A stretch of 17,080 bases of DNA. Origin: Balneolales bacterium (lineage in GTDB: Bacteria; Bacteroidota; Rhodothermia; Balneolales; Natronogracilivirgulaceae). The notes beneath the pieces were generated by a model. The model did not search any database. It had not been told where the DNA came from and worked only from the letters and a program-made list of their open reading frames with translations. Below, piece after piece: positions 7,301 to 14,942 of this stretch (within the stretch, counting starts at the first letter, position 1; each line of letters starts with the position of its first letter). Position numbers and translations under genes: made by a program. The stretch covers positions 1-17,080 of the forward strand of contig SLQC01000304.1 in assembly GCA_007131625.1 (NCBI GenBank), read 5' to 3'.

Positions 7301-8107
7301 CCGATGAACATCCGCAGTGAGAATACGTTCCTCAATGCCTATGTCACGTTTGACAGTCAGCCGGGGGAAGCGCCGGTGGATGTGGTCAACCGGGTGAGGG
7401 AACACCTCGACCGGCAGATCAGCGAAGGCAGTCTGAACGTCCCCGACGGCATCAGTTATGTATTCGAGGGGGAATTCCGAAATCAGCAGCGAGCGGCCGA
7501 ACGTCTGTCGGTGGTGCTGCCCATCACATTACTGATCATCTTCCTGATCATCTACTTCCAGTTCCGCTCATCACCGGTAACGATTATCGTTTTCTCCGGT
7601 ATCGTTCTGGTATGGGCGGGTGGATTTATCCTTCTCTGGCTCTACGGCGAGGACTGGTTCTTCAACTTCTCCGTGATGGGTGTGGAGCTGCGGGATTTCT
7701 TCCAGATGGGCACCATCAATATGAGTGTGGCGGTATGGGTCGGATTTCTGGCGCTGTTCGGCATCGCAGTGGATAACGGCGTGGTGATGGCCACCTATCT
7801 GGAGCAGCTGTTTGAACGGAAGAGGCCGGAAGGACGCGAGGCGATCTACGCGACGGCCATCGAAGCCGGCATGCGGAGGGTGCGTCCCTGCCTGATGACC
7901 ACCGGAACGACACTGCTCGCGCTGATGCCTATCCTCACGTCGCCCGGCAAGGGATCCGAAATCATGATCCCCATGGCGATTCCCATTTTCGGAGGCATGC
8001 TCATCCAGGTGCTGAGTCTGCTTATGGTACCGCTGCTGTACGCCCTGTGGAAAGAAAAAAGTCTGACATTTAACCCCGAAAGCAATGACAATCATGAAAG
8101 TATGTAA
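4331..8107 (+). CDS. cusA: CusA-type Cu(I)/Ag(I) efflux RND transporter permease (long variant)
   Basis: This 1258-aa inner-membrane proton/metal antiporter is the pump of the CusCBA tripartite complex. The start MISKIIRFFLENK is typical of HME-RND proteins. TM4 carries the proton-relay acidic residues D430 and E437 (IGTVVDMGIILTEN). The three metal-ligand methionines of E. coli CusA (M573, M623, M672) have counterparts at M714 (FLLMPTT), M764 (PVSMF) and M851 (LIMLQTG), which favours Cu(I)/Ag(I) over Zn/Co/Cd pumps. It is about 200 residues longer than E. coli CusA. One extra segment, about 525-640, adds roughly three hydrophobic helices between TM6 and TM7. The other, about 772-820, is a charged insert in the periplasmic cleft region. 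Such long forms are known in Bacteroidota. The stop overlaps the next gene by 23 nt, indicating translational coupling. Confidence 0.97.
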   Translation: MISKIIRFFLENKLIALLLFLALAGWGIATAPFDWDIGFIPRNPVPVDAIPDIGDNQQIIFTEWQGRSPQDIEDQITYPLTTQLLGIPGVRTIRSNSMFGFSSINIIFEDDIEFYWSRARILEKLNALPGGLLPDGVQPGLGPDATALGQIFWYTLEGYDADGNPTGGWDPQELRSIQDFQVRYALSAVEGVAEVASIGGFVKEYQVDIDPVAMREAGVSVTDIADAVRSSNLDVGARTIEMNRAEYVVRGLGYIRSLEDLEESVVAVRNNTPIRIKDVAHVGMGPAQRRGALDKAGADAVGGVVVARYGENPLEVINRVKEEIGTIATGLPSKELADGTVSQVKIVPFYDRTGLIYETLGTLEEALSLQILITIIVIIIMVMHLRTSFVISALLPLAVLMSFIMMKYVGVDANVVALAGIAISIGTVVDMGIILTENMLKHMDEKDPDENLLETIYRATAEVSPAVITALLTTIVSFLPVFMLEAQEGRLFGPLAWTKTFILIAALVIVITLIPAFSHWLFSQRIDSRRWRVIWNGVLIGGGVIIAFFYLGWAGLALMALGINNLAGIWREDYRPWAPWVNNGIILLAIAWLLAGNWLPLGPGNPVSVSMLFILLLVAVMFVLFWLFIRYYERILDWSLRHKAAFLIIPLLILLFGGMSWRGFDTTFRFVAKGWDAVGVEVEETRLWTAMDDRFPGLGQEFMPTLDEGSFLLMPTTMPHAGMEETLQMMRGMDMRIASIPEVETVVGKIGRVESALDPAPVSMFENVIIYKSEHKTDERGRRVRFKVEDGEFVRNEAGELIPDRRGRYFRQWRDHIQDQDDIWAEILHAADIPGVTSAPKLQPIETRLIMLQTGMRANMGVRISGPDLETIDEFATSLEPQIRQVEGVRPASVFADRVVGKPYIEIDIDRQDIARHGLTIRNVQEVISTAIGGQMLGMTVEGRERYPLRVRYARENRNNPDEMKRILVPAPDGSQIPLGQLAEFRFETGPMNIRSENTFLNAYVTFDSQPGEAPVDVVNRVREHLDRQISEGSLNVPDGISYVFEGEFRNQQRAAERLSVVLPITLLIIFLIIYFQFRSSPVTIIVFSGIVLVWAGGFILLWLYGEDWFFNFSVMGVELRDFFQMGTINMSVAVWVGFLALFGIAVDNGVVMATYLEQLFERKRPEGREAIYATAIEAGMRRVRPCLMTTGTTLLALMPILTSPGKGSEIMIPMAIPIFGGMLIQVLSLLMVPLLYALWKEKSLTFNPESNDNHESM

Positions 8108-9665
8108 TAGAATTCCTGAATCTACAAGGGTAATCAGGCGGACCGGCAATTATCAACCCGGACTTCTCTGGTTCATTTTGTTGATCGTTGCGATGACAGG
8201 ATTACCGGTTCAGGCACAGGACCGACCGGAAGATTTGGATCGACAGGATCAGTACGTGCAAACAGAGCTGCAAGATCAGGGGGATCAGAGGAACCAACCG
8301 GACGATCAGGTCCAACTGGACGCGCAACCGGGGTTGCAAGATCAGGATGGTCAGAAAAGTCAACCAGTTCAGCATATCCAACAAGACCAGAAGGAATTGC
8401 AGAACGAACAGTTTCAACAAGTCCAACGGGACCAACAAGTGCGAGACCGGACAGCTCACCCGCAGCTTGAGGAGTATCTTCGCATCGCCGCAGAAGAGAA
8501 TCCGGAGTTGCGGGCACTGTGGCACCGCTATCGGTCGGAGCAGGAGAAAGTCGGACAAGTGGGAACTCTGCCGGATCCCGAGGTGAGCATCGGATACGAT
8601 TTCAACCCGATGATGTCGGAGACGGTGCTCGGACGCTTTTCGGTATCCGCGATGCAGATGTTTCCGTGGTTCGGAACGCTGGAATCGCGGCGGGAGATGC
8701 AGCGGGCGTCATCGGAAGCGGATCTGCAGCAGCTGAACAGCCGGCAGCTGGATCTGTATCGTGATATCCAGTCTGTCTGGTTTGATTTGTCAGAGCTGCA
8801 GCGTCAGATCGACATCGCCAATAAGACGATCGATCTGGTTCGTGAATTGGAATTTCTGGTGGAAATCCGCTATGAAACGGCGCGGACCGGACAGGCCGAT
8901 TTACTTCGTATCCAAATGGAGGAGCAGCGATTGCAGACCATGATCGCCAATCTGGAAGACAAAAAAAATCCGGTCAGAGTACGATTTAATGCCCTGTTGA
9001 ACCGGGAGTCGGATGCCGAAGTGCAAACGGCCGATGAGATCGGATTGCGGCCGCTTCCCTTTACAGAAGAGGAATTAAAGACACGGCTGATGGAGCAAAA
9101 TCCACAATTTGACCGGCTGGATGCCCGGGCGCGCATGCTCCAAGAACAGCAAAATCAGGCCCGGCTGCAAGGACGACCGGGTTTTGGTCTCGGACTGGAA
9201 GTGATGGGACGCGATTTCGGACCGATGTCCATGAATCCCGAAATGAACGAAAGTTTCTTCGGGATGGCGACCATCCGCGTACCGATCTACAGATCGCGCT
9301 ACAGTGCGCAGTACCGGCAGGCCACCGAACAGCTGCAAGGGCTGGATTATGAACGGATTCATACAGAAAACAGACTGCTGACCGATCTGGAAGAGGCTCT
9401 TGAGCGATTCCGGGAGTCGGAGCGTTCGGTTCAACTGCTGGATGTCGAGCTGATTCCCCGGGCCGAACAGGCGTATGAGATTCTGGGCGATGGGTATGCT
9501 GCCGGCAATGTGCGATTTGATGAGGTGCTTCAGTTGCAGCGGGAACTTCTGAATCTGGAACTGGAGCGCATTGAAGCACTGGTCCGGCAGAACAAGGCGG
9601 TCATCACGATTGAAAGTATCACGGAAAACGAAAGAATCGCTGAAAATCCGGTCGGTTCCTATTAG
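8085..9665 (+). CDS. TolC/CusC-like outer membrane efflux protein with Gln/Asp-rich N-terminal segment
   Basis: The 526-aa outer-membrane factor would be the exit duct of the Cus complex. Residues about 25-44 form a signal peptide ending PVQA, with no lipobox Cys, unlike E. coli CusC. Residues about 45-122 are a low-complexity Gln/Asp-rich segment not expected in the family. From about 124 the protein reads as an OEP/TolC domain in two alpha-helical repeats: an early LPDPEVSIGYDFNP-like strand, long Gln/Glu/Arg-rich helices, a second strand block near VMGRDFGPMS, and a closing helix GYAAGNVRFDEVLQLQREL. The ATG at 8085 overlaps cusA; ATG at 8094 is an alternative start. The neighbours cusA and cusB make the metal-efflux role very likely. 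Confidence 0.92.
   Translation: MTIMKVCNRIPESTRVIRRTGNYQPGLLWFILLIVAMTGLPVQAQDRPEDLDRQDQYVQTELQDQGDQRNQPDDQVQLDAQPGLQDQDGQKSQPVQHIQQDQKELQNEQFQQVQRDQQVRDRTAHPQLEEYLRIAAEENPELRALWHRYRSEQEKVGQVGTLPDPEVSIGYDFNPMMSETVLGRFSVSAMQMFPWFGTLESRREMQRASSEADLQQLNSRQLDLYRDIQSVWFDLSELQRQIDIANKTIDLVRELEFLVEIRYETARTGQADLLRIQMEEQRLQTMIANLEDKKNPVRVRFNALLNRESDAEVQTADEIGLRPLPFTEEELKTRLMEQNPQFDRLDARARMLQEQQNQARLQGRPGFGLGLEVMGRDFGPMSMNPEMNESFFGMATIRVPIYRSRYSAQYRQATEQLQGLDYERIHTENRLLTDLEEALERFRESERSVQLLDVELIPRAEQAYEILGDGYAAGNVRFDEVLQLQRELLNLELERIEALVRQNKAVITIESITENERIAENPVGSY
8268..8450 (+). repeat. Imperfect tandem repeat encoding the Gln/Asp-rich segment
   Basis: TGCAAGATCAGG occurs exactly at 8269-8280 and 8335-8346, 66 bp (22 codons) apart. 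At the protein level, units beginning LQDQ (residue 62), LQDQ (84) and LQNE (105) recur at 21-22 residue intervals, then decay into QQVQRDQQ. This suggests expansion by duplication followed by drift, located between the signal peptide and the folded outer-membrane domain. Confidence 0.6.
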
Positions 9666-9716
9666 GCAATTATTTGAACTATTGATATCCCTTTATAATT
9701 CATAATACACGAAGAT

Positions 9717-11528
9717 ATGCAACCAACAAGAAATCAGATACTTATCGGAGCGGGACTGGTTCTGGCCGGTTTACTCCTCGGATGGATCCTGTTCGCGGGT
9801 CCGGCAGATCATGAACAAGATGAAGCCCATACCCATGATCAGGAAATGGTCGAAGCGGACGAAAACGCCGATGAAGTATGGACGTGCTCCATGCATCCGT
9901 CGGTCAGGGAGGACGGACCCGGCCAATGCCCCATCTGCGGAATGGACCTGATCCCTGCTTCCTCTGAGGAGCGGGAAGACGATTACTCGATGGTGATGAC
10001 CGAAGCTGCCATTAAACTGGCACAGATTCAGACCGCACCGGTCGTTCTCGGTTCACCGACACGGGAAATCCGTTTGCCGGGCCGCATCAAAGTGGACGAA
10101 CGTCGGATTACCGATATCACCACCCATTTTTCAGGCCGTGTACTTGAAACCAAAGTGGATTTTACCGGTGCGCCGATTCGCAGGGGAGAGCCGATGGCCA
10201 CCGTTTATTCCCCGGAACTGGTCACCGCCCAGCGGGAACTGATCGAAGCTGACCGTCAAAAGGAACGGAATCCCCGCCTCTATGAAGCGACCCGCCGGAA
10301 ATTCCGGCTGTGGGAGTTCACCGACGATCAGATCGATGCGATCATTGAACGCGGCGAGGTGCAGCGGGAGATGGAAATCATGTCGCCGGTGGATGGATTT
10401 GTGATGTCGCGCAATATTGTGGATCAGCAGCATGTGATGGAAGGTACGGTCATTTACGAAGTGGCCAATCTGGAGAATTTATGGGTGGTGCTGGAAGCGT
10501 ATGAAGAGGATATGGGATGGATATCGGTTGGTGACGAAGTTCGATTCACGGCTCGTGGCTATCCGGCCGGCACCCGGACGGCGACGGTAAGTTATATCGA
10601 TCCGGTGGTGAACCCCTCCAGTCGCACGGTGGGTATCCGGGTAGATGTCGAAAACAGCGATAGCCGTCTCAAGCCGGATATGCTGGTCACAGGGACGATA
10701 CGGGCGGAATTGCCTGATGAAAAACTTCTGGTGCCCGTTTCTTCGGTTCTCTGGACCGGTCCGCGCTCTCTGGTATATGTGATGGACACCGGTGCGGATA
10801 CGCCGCGGTTTGAAGTGCGGGAAGTGGAGCTGGGTCCGCGCAGCGGAGACCATTATGTGATTGAAGAAGGCATGGAAGAGGGCGAGCAGGTGGTCTTCCA
10901 CGGCGCTTTCCGCATCGACAGTGAGTTCCAGCTGGCCGACCGATTCAGCATGATGAACCGCGAGCCGGGTTCGGGGGCGGTTCCGGTGCACGATCACGGT
11001 GCCATGAATGGATCTGACGATCCGGCGACGGATCATGACGACCACATCGTCCCCGACGAGGAGACACACGAACATGGAGATGCGGTCGATGGAGCCACAG
11101 ATGATTTCCGGAATGACTTTCTCGCGCTACTGGATAATTACCTGGAAGGCAAAGAAGCACTGGTCGCATCCGATTTTGATGGTGCCAGAGAAGCGTTTCA
11201 GCATGCAGCTGATGAACTGGAGTCGATCGGCCTTCACCGGATGCAAGGCGATGCTCACATGCGGTGGATGGATCAGTACGAAGCGATCGCCGGACATCTG
11301 GATCATATCCTGGAAGCCGGAGATATCGATGGTCAGCGCGAAGGGTTTGCGCAACTTTCCCATGTCCTGATCGAAGTGGTCCACAACTACGAAATCCCCG
11401 GGGTAAGATATCATCAATACTGTCCCATGGTGGATGAAATCTGGCTCAGCAGTGAAGAGGAAATCGCAAATCCCTATGACCCATCCATGCTGCGCTGCGG
11501 AGAGGTGATTGAGCGGATTGAGCACTGA
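9717..11528 (+). CDS. cusB: CusB-type periplasmic adaptor with HMBD and C-terminal DUF3347 domain
   Basis: This 603-aa membrane-fusion protein links CusA to the outer-membrane duct and can donate metal to the pump. An N-terminal membrane anchor (residues about 8-28) is followed by a His/Glu linker. Next is a heavy-metal-binding domain with CSMHP (57-61) and CPICGM (71-76). The adaptor body follows, with lipoyl/barrel-sandwich segments (SGRVLETKVDFTGAPIRRGE; IMSPVDGFV near 221-229) and beta-barrel segments. A His/Asp-rich linker (about 424-454) leads into a DUF3347-like domain (about 461-600) with YHQYCPM at 565-571, WLSSEEEI and NPYDPSMLRCGE. This last domain is clearly similar to the free protein at 12072-12635. 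The gene lies 51 bp after the TolC-like gene. The metal-handover role is known for CusB. The role of DUF3347 is not established. Confidence 0.96.
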   Translation: MQPTRNQILIGAGLVLAGLLLGWILFAGPADHEQDEAHTHDQEMVEADENADEVWTCSMHPSVREDGPGQCPICGMDLIPASSEEREDDYSMVMTEAAIKLAQIQTAPVVLGSPTREIRLPGRIKVDERRITDITTHFSGRVLETKVDFTGAPIRRGEPMATVYSPELVTAQRELIEADRQKERNPRLYEATRRKFRLWEFTDDQIDAIIERGEVQREMEIMSPVDGFVMSRNIVDQQHVMEGTVIYEVANLENLWVVLEAYEEDMGWISVGDEVRFTARGYPAGTRTATVSYIDPVVNPSSRTVGIRVDVENSDSRLKPDMLVTGTIRAELPDEKLLVPVSSVLWTGPRSLVYVMDTGADTPRFEVREVELGPRSGDHYVIEEGMEEGEQVVFHGAFRIDSEFQLADRFSMMNREPGSGAVPVHDHGAMNGSDDPATDHDDHIVPDEETHEHGDAVDGATDDFRNDFLALLDNYLEGKEALVASDFDGAREAFQHAADELESIGLHRMQGDAHMRWMDQYEAIAGHLDHILEAGDIDGQREGFAQLSHVLIEVVHNYEIPGVRYHQYCPMVDEIWLSSEEEIANPYDPSMLRCGEVIERIEH

Positions 11529-11551
11529 GTCCAGTAATAAAATTGAGTTTT

Positions 11552-11569
11552 CCCGCCATTACGTGCGGG
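11552..11569 (+). other. GC-rich hairpin between cusB and the PII-like gene
   Basis: CCCGC (11552-11556) pairs with GCGGG (11565-11569) across 8 nt, 23 bp after the cusB stop. No T-run follows. It could act as an mRNA processing or stability element that sets different levels for the pump and the PII-like protein. Confidence 0.3.
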
Positions 11570-11614
11570 TGTACTCTTGCGTAGGTAATCCATAATTAAA
11601 GGAAGGTGGCGGTC

Positions 11615-11953
11615 ATGAAAGAAATAAAAGCAATGATCAGACCCGAGATGTTTGAGACGGTCTATAAAAATTTGAGAACCGAGGGGTACTGCTGTATCAC
11701 GGTTTACTCTGGTGAAGGGGTCGGCCGCCATGGCGATCCAGACAAAATGAATGCGACACTTGAATTTCCGTTCCTTCATTCGAAAGTGACGAAAATCGAG
11801 ATTGTCGTTGATGAATTGCAGGAGGAAGAAGTTATGAAAATTATTCGGGATGCCGCATGCACCAACCATGCCGGTGACGGAATCATGTACAGTACTCCAA
11901 TAGATAATGCGGTTAGCATCCGCACCGGGAAGAGTGGCAAAGATGTACTTTGA
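11615..11953 (+). CDS. PII-like signal-transduction family protein (divergent, heavy-metal-pump associated)
   Basis: The 112-aa protein follows the PII/GlnB fold. It starts MKEIKAMIRPEMFETVYKNL, has the strand KIEIVV, and has a conserved B-loop/C-terminal region (GDGIMYSTPIDNAVSIRTG). The T-loop region (GEGVGRHGDPDKMNATLEFP) is shortened and lacks the uridylylated Tyr and the Gln of canonical GlnB, so it is not a standard nitrogen regulator. PII relatives encoded next to CusABC/CzcABC pumps have been described as a separate group (PII-NG); this fits by context. The ATG at 11615 is preferred because GGAAGG (11601-11606) is well spaced from it; a GTG at 11606 in frame overlaps that site. It might sense nucleotides or energy state to tune efflux. 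That is inference. Confidence 0.9.
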   Translation: MKEIKAMIRPEMFETVYKNLRTEGYCCITVYSGEGVGRHGDPDKMNATLEFPFLHSKVTKIEIVVDELQEEEVMKIIRDAACTNHAGDGIMYSTPIDNAVSIRTGKSGKDVL

Positions 11954-12019
11954 TCAGGGTAATCTAAATCAGGTAACAATGTAAGAAATACCGTTTGCCA
12001 TATACCTGATAAAAGGTAT
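11953..12019 (+). promoter_or_regulatory. Two mutually exclusive stem-loops between the PII-like and DUF3347 genes
   Basis: ATCAGGTA (11968-11975) is perfectly inverted at TACCTGAT (12003-12010). The same TACCT strand also pairs, as ATACCT (12002-12007), with AGGTAT (12014-12019). The two stems cannot form together. A near-copy, ATCAGGGTAA, lies at 11953-11962, overlapping the PII-like stop codon. This could be an attenuator-like switch or tandem operator half-sites, but the stems are short. Confidence 0.3.
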
Positions 12020-12071
12020 TAACAGACTTAAGATCATTCAACAAACCATAAATAACCAAAAAGAGGCAACT

Positions 12072-12635
12072 ATGAAGAACCTAATGATAACATTTACCAT
12101 CCTTTTTGTGAGTATGACACTGGTCAGCCAGGTCGTAGCACAGGGGCAACATTCACACCATAATAACCATCAGCATGAAACGATGTCCGGCAGCCATGCC
12201 GCTGATGACTTTCAAACGGAATTCGCTGTATTTATGCAGAGCTATTTCGAATTAAAAGAGGCGCTTGTAGATTCGGATTTGAAACAAGCCGGACACAGTG
12301 CGCATAAAATGGGTGAACAGCTGGAGGAGATCGGCCCGCATCGTTTGGAAGGGGACGAGCACATGTTCTGGATGAATCGATTTGAAGATCTGTCCGATGT
12401 AATAACTACGATCCATGATGCCGGAAGTCTTGACGATGCCCGTGAACAATTCAGTTCACTGTCCGACCAGTTGGTTGAAATTGTGGGCACCCTTGGCACG
12501 AATGGCGTGGTTTATCACCAGTACTGCCCGATGGCAGAAGCCGGATGGCTTAGTGACGAAGAAGAGATCCGAAATCCATACATGCCGGATACCATGCTTG
12601 GATGTGGACGTATCGAGGAGCAATTGGAGGGCTGA
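12072..12635 (+). CDS. Secreted DUF3347-domain protein
   Basis: This 187-aa protein has a clear signal peptide (residues 1-23, ending QVVA) and a His-rich mature N-terminus (HSHHNNHQHE). A DUF3347 domain (about 45-185) contains YHQYCPM at 148-154, WLSDEEEI, NPYMPDTMLGCG and the internal GPHRLEGDEHMFWM. It closely parallels the C-terminal domain of the cusB product here, so the two probably arose by duplication. Conserved His, Cys and Met suggest metal binding in the periplasm. No biochemical function is established for the family. AAGAGG at 12061-12066 is a suitable ribosome binding site. It sits between the PII-like gene and copB on the same strand. Confidence 0.93.
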   Translation: MKNLMITFTILFVSMTLVSQVVAQGQHSHHNNHQHETMSGSHAADDFQTEFAVFMQSYFELKEALVDSDLKQAGHSAHKMGEQLEEIGPHRLEGDEHMFWMNRFEDLSDVITTIHDAGSLDDAREQFSSLSDQLVEIVGTLGTNGVVYHQYCPMAEAGWLSDEEEIRNPYMPDTMLGCGRIEEQLEG

Positions 12636-12680
12636 TTGCAAGTGTAAACACACCAATATCAATCAACGGGAGGATTTCCG

Positions 12681-14822
12681 ATGAGTGCTAATAAAAAAAA
12701 CAACAAAACCGATCATAGCAAGCACGATCATGATCATTCACATCATGACCACGATGACCATGAGAGACACGACCACCATGATCATTCCGGTCATGAACAG
12801 GAGCACGAAAATCATGAAAAAGCTGAACATGACGAGCACTCTAACGACCACCAGGGTCACGGTGGACATTCCCACCATGAGCATCATTTGGCGATGGTGA
12901 AGGATTTCAAATTCCGCTTTTGGTGGGTTCTGGCCCTGACCATCCCGATCCTGGCGCTTTCCCCGATGATCCAGGAGTTCCTCGGGGTTGACTGGCGGTT
13001 TACAGGGGATGTATACCTGTTGTTTGTCCTTTCCACTGTTGTCTATTTCTTTGGCGGTTGGCCGTTTCTGACCGGCCTGGTCGATGAATTAAAGAAGCGT
13101 CAGCCCGGGATGATGACGCTGATCGGACTGGCGATTACGGTCGCCTATGTGTACAGTGTGTTTGTGGTGTTCGGACTGGAAGGCCATCTGCTTTTCTGGG
13201 AGCTTTCGACGCTGGTGGCCATCATGCTGGTGGGGCACTGGATCGAGATGCGCTCGGTGATGAGCGCCTCTGCAGCGCTGGAAAAGCTGGCGGAACTGCT
13301 GCCGGGAAAAGCTCACCGGTTGAATGAGGATGGTTCCGTTGAAGATGTGCCGGTGGAAGAGCTGAACGTCGGCGACCGGATTGTGATCAAGCCGGGCGAA
13401 AAAATCCCGGCGGATGGATTGGTCGTCGAAGGAAAAACCAACGTCAACGAAGCGATGCTGACCGGGGAGTCCCTGCCGGTGGAAAAGCAGGAAGATGACG
13501 AAGTGATTGGCGGAGCGGTCAATGAAGAGGGCTCCATCACTGTGAAAATTCATAAAGCCGGAGATGAGTCGTTCCTGTCACAGGTCATCGCTCTGGTCCG
13601 GCAAGCCCAGGAGACCAAATCCCGCACGCAGGACCTGGCCAACCGCGCGGCTTTCTGGCTGACCCTCGTCGCTATCACCGGTGGAATTCTGACCTTTTTC
13701 GTCTGGACGGCCTTCACCACGCAGGACTTCAGTTTTGCCATCAACCGGACCGTTACCGTGATGGTCATTGCCTGTCCGCATGCCCTGGGTCTGGCGATTC
13801 CTTTGGTTGTAGCGGTCTCCACCTCTCTGGCAGCCACCAATGGGTTCCTGATTCGCAACCGGACCGCATTTGAAGAAGCCCGAAATTTGAATGCCGTCAT
13901 TTTTGACAAGACCGGAACCCTTACCGAAGGAACGTTCACCGTGACGGATATCCTGAATTTCAACGGACAGCTCAGTGATGATGAAATTCTGAACTACGCC
14001 GCTGCTGTGGAAACCAACTCGGAACATCCTATCGCCCGGGGAATTGTCCAGAAAGCGGGTGAGACCTGGAAAGTGGAGGATTTCAACTCCATCACCGGTA
14101 AAGGAATTGAAGGAAAGGTGAAGGGGAAATCTGTAAAAGTCGTGAGTCCCGGATACATTCGGGATGAGAAAATGGAATATCCGAAGAAGCAGGTGGAAGA
14201 GACTTCCGCACAAGGCAAGACGGTCGTTTTTGTTGTCCTTGATGGGAAACTGGAAGGAGCAATTGCGCTCGGTGACAAGATCCGTAAGGAGTCGCGGCAG
14301 GCGATCAACCGTCTACATGAGATGGGCATTCAGTCCATCATGCTCACCGGTGACAACCGCCAGACCGCCGAATATGTGGCAGGTGAACTGGGTATCGACC
14401 AGGTGTTTGCCGAAGTGCTTCCGGAGGAGAAAGCGGACAAAGTGAAGGAAGTTCAGGGTCAGGGCAAAAAAGTGGCGATGACCGGTGACGGTGTCAATGA
14501 TGCTCCGGCGCTTGCCAGTGCGGATGTCGGTATTGCCATCGGCGCGGGGTCGGATGTTGCTGTCGAAACCGGGGATATTGTCCTGGTCCGCAATAATCCG
14601 GAAGATGTGGCGCATGTGATCCAGCTATCCCGGGCGACCTACAGCAAGATGGTACAGAATCTGTTCTGGGCGACCGGGTACAACGTGGTCGCCATACCAT
14701 TGGCTGCCGGTGTGCTGTTTGCCTGGGGAATCATTCTGAGTCCGGCCATGGGCGCAGTGTTGATGTCTCTGAGCACCGTCATCGTGGCGATCAATGCCCG
14801 GTTTTTGAAGCTGGGATCATAA
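12681..14822 (+). CDS. copB: P1B-3 type copper/silver-translocating P-type ATPase CopB
   Basis: This 713-aa inner-membrane ATPase has a CPH metal motif in TM6 (365-367) rather than CPC. YN (667-668) with Pro673 and MSLST (695-699) complete the P1B-3 signature. The core motifs are TGES 261-264, DKTGT 409-413, HP 449-450, LTGDN 555-559 and GDGVND 602-607. The N-terminus has no HMA domain. Instead residues 12-69 contain 24 histidines alternating with Asp and Glu, an extended cytosolic metal-binding tail typical of CopB. The start is fixed by GGGAGGA (12668-12674), 6 nt before ATG. It follows the DUF3347 gene by 45 bp, so co-transcription is likely. Family members transport Cu+, Ag+ or Cu2+; direction and ion are not settled by sequence. 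Confidence 0.96.
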   Translation: MSANKKNNKTDHSKHDHDHSHHDHDDHERHDHHDHSGHEQEHENHEKAEHDEHSNDHQGHGGHSHHEHHLAMVKDFKFRFWWVLALTIPILALSPMIQEFLGVDWRFTGDVYLLFVLSTVVYFFGGWPFLTGLVDELKKRQPGMMTLIGLAITVAYVYSVFVVFGLEGHLLFWELSTLVAIMLVGHWIEMRSVMSASAALEKLAELLPGKAHRLNEDGSVEDVPVEELNVGDRIVIKPGEKIPADGLVVEGKTNVNEAMLTGESLPVEKQEDDEVIGGAVNEEGSITVKIHKAGDESFLSQVIALVRQAQETKSRTQDLANRAAFWLTLVAITGGILTFFVWTAFTTQDFSFAINRTVTVMVIACPHALGLAIPLVVAVSTSLAATNGFLIRNRTAFEEARNLNAVIFDKTGTLTEGTFTVTDILNFNGQLSDDEILNYAAAVETNSEHPIARGIVQKAGETWKVEDFNSITGKGIEGKVKGKSVKVVSPGYIRDEKMEYPKKQVEETSAQGKTVVFVVLDGKLEGAIALGDKIRKESRQAINRLHEMGIQSIMLTGDNRQTAEYVAGELGIDQVFAEVLPEEKADKVKEVQGQGKKVAMTGDGVNDAPALASADVGIAIGAGSDVAVETGDIVLVRNNPEDVAHVIQLSRATYSKMVQNLFWATGYNVVAIPLAAGVLFAWGIILSPAMGAVLMSLSTVIVAINARFLKLGS

Positions 14823-14924
14823 AATAAATGAATAGTCTGATTTTCCGGAGTGTTGGAGTGTCGGGATTGCCTTGGCGGTTTGGATGATTGCATCTGAACC
14901 GATTCCTTCCAATGTTATTTCGAT

Positions 14925-14942
14925 TATATTTGGTAGTACTAC
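14925..14942 (+). promoter_or_regulatory. Candidate TAnnTTTG-type promoter with palindrome ahead of the tyrosine phenol-lyase gene
   Basis: TATATTTG (14925-14932) matches the Bacteroidota -7 consensus TAnnTTTG exactly. A clear TTG at -33 is missing (TTC-like only). It abuts a perfect 10-bp palindrome GTAGTACTAC (14933-14942) at the expected start site, followed by GGTA-ACTC-TACC (14944-14955). The arrangement suggests a regulated promoter with a leader of about 35 nt before the ATG at 14976. Confidence 0.4.

Noticed and set aside
6509..7405. 298-codon open frame on the minus strand
   Set aside because: It lies entirely within cusA on the opposite strand, has no recognisable domain, and follows from codon bias in the real gene.
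11606..11614. GTG start three codons upstream for the PII-like protein
   Set aside because: The GTG overlaps the GGAAGG ribosome binding site, and the ATG at 11615 gives the family's normal MKEI start.
12711..12890. CAT/GAC-rich stretch at the start of copB as a possible repeat array
   Set aside because: It is the coding DNA of the His/Asp-rich N-terminal tail; there are no regular spacers or conserved direct repeats as in CRISPR.
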